Source: Camelus bactrianus (taxonomy: Eukaryota; Chordata; Mammalia; Artiodactyla; Camelidae). From it: 64,000 bases of DNA. A program made the position numbers and the translations under genes. The DNA lies in assembly GCF_048773025.1 (NCBI RefSeq), contig NC_133546.1, positions 91,219,104 through 91,283,103 of the forward strand, read 5' to 3'. Numbering within the stretch: position 1 is the first letter of the stretch; each line of letters starts with the position of its first letter. Under the pieces are notes generated by a model. The model was given only the letters and a program-made list of their open reading frames with translations. It made no database searches and was not told the DNA's origin. Positions 63,261-64,000 of the stretch are shown here, piece after piece.

Positions 63261-63624
63261 GTCTAACACAGGATCTCACTCCTTCCAGAAGCCAACAAAT
63301 TTCCAGGTGCTGCCCTGACAAATCCTTTCAGCTGATGAGAGATGAGTTCTGCCCCTGCAGCTTCAAACTCCTGAGGTTCCATAATTATATTTTTCTCCTG
63401 TGGAGCAGAATATAATTATTTTATTGTATTACATTATTGTGCTATATTACATTACATTATACTGTAATGAGATGTACTAAGATTATTTTATCATCAAGGT
63501 TACGTATTTGTGGGTTAATCACCAGTGAACTCAACCCATCTTCAGTTATTTCAGACAGAACATGAAAAGTCAGCAAGGAAACATTTGCTCAAGAAAATCA
63601 ATCATCTGAAAACTAGAATTTTTA
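63261..63624. other. Unassigned stretch with AT-rich low complexity
   Basis: No gene recognised. 63405-63475 is low-complexity sequence built from ATTACATTA-like words. Confidence 0.55.
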
Positions 63625-63855
63625 AAAAATTAAAGTGTAGTGATTTACAAGTTGCATTAGTTTCATGTGTATAGCAGAGTGACTCAATTATACATGTATA
63701 TCTCTCTTCTTTTTCAGATTCTTTTCCATTATCATTTATTACAAGAGACTGAATACAGTCCCCTATGCTGTACGGTAGGCCCTTGTTGGTTATGTATTTT
63801 AGATGTAGCTGTGTGCATCTGTTAGTCCCAAACTCCTAATTTAGGCGTTTGGTTC
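63625..63855 (-). mobile_element. L1 3' untranslated fragment
   Basis: The + strand reads AGTGTAGTGATTTACAAGTT, CTTTTCCATTATCATTTATT, CAGTCCCCTATGCTGTACGG and GTTAGTCCCAAACTCCTAAT. This is the reverse complement of the common artiodactyl L1 3' end. Confidence 0.82.
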
Positions 63856-64000
63856 CATAATTATTTTTTGTTCATACAAGGCATCCTTGACATTTTCTAT
63901 TTTGTAAAGGAAAAGCTTTTGACAGTTAATCTTATTTCCTAAAAGGGCAGCAGGACCAGAAGAGACAGCAGCCTCTAAGGGGTCCCTGCCACCAACCCGA

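Overview
The window reads as camelid (camel, llama or alpaca) nuclear DNA. The diagnostic evidence is four copies of a SINE derived from tRNA-Ala(AGC), of the type I know as Vic-1 in camelids, together with artiodactyl-style L1, MIR and L2 repeats. There is no bacterial or organellar signal, no intact protein-coding gene, and no structural RNA gene.

Positions 1-43782 are the end of a large satellite array; its left end lies outside the window. The unit is a higher-order repeat (HOR) of 3467 bp made of 14 diverged monomers of 245-249 bp. Thirteen copies are visible, the last one partial. They differ by only a handful of substitutions each, while monomers inside one copy are strongly diverged. 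Two copies (units 2 and 13) carry the same extra monomer (15-mers) and one (unit 5) has lost a monomer (13-mer). Single-base variants sort the copies into at least three subtypes in mosaic order. I do not recognise this satellite; it is the main candidate for something undescribed.

At 43782 the array stops abruptly inside or against an old L2 element. The last 232 bp of the array carry many private changes, as expected for an array edge that escapes homogenisation.

Positions 43783-64000 are ordinary mammalian sequence: L2, MIR, camelid SINEs, a DNA-transposon relic, several 5'-truncated L1 copies, and one nearly full-length but dead L1 (52535-59602). The only host-gene material is a pair of adjacent exons on the + strand (49057-49344 and 49570-49686). 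They match the N-terminal cytoplasmic region of anoctamin-6 (ANO6, a calcium-activated phospholipid scramblase). Both keep consensus splice sites and open frames but have drifted about a quarter from human ANO6 as I remember it. They look like part of a duplicated, probably decaying copy rather than the active gene. No other exon is recognisable in the window.

All sequence comparisons were made by eye. Family assignments rest on remembered consensus sequences and no search was run.
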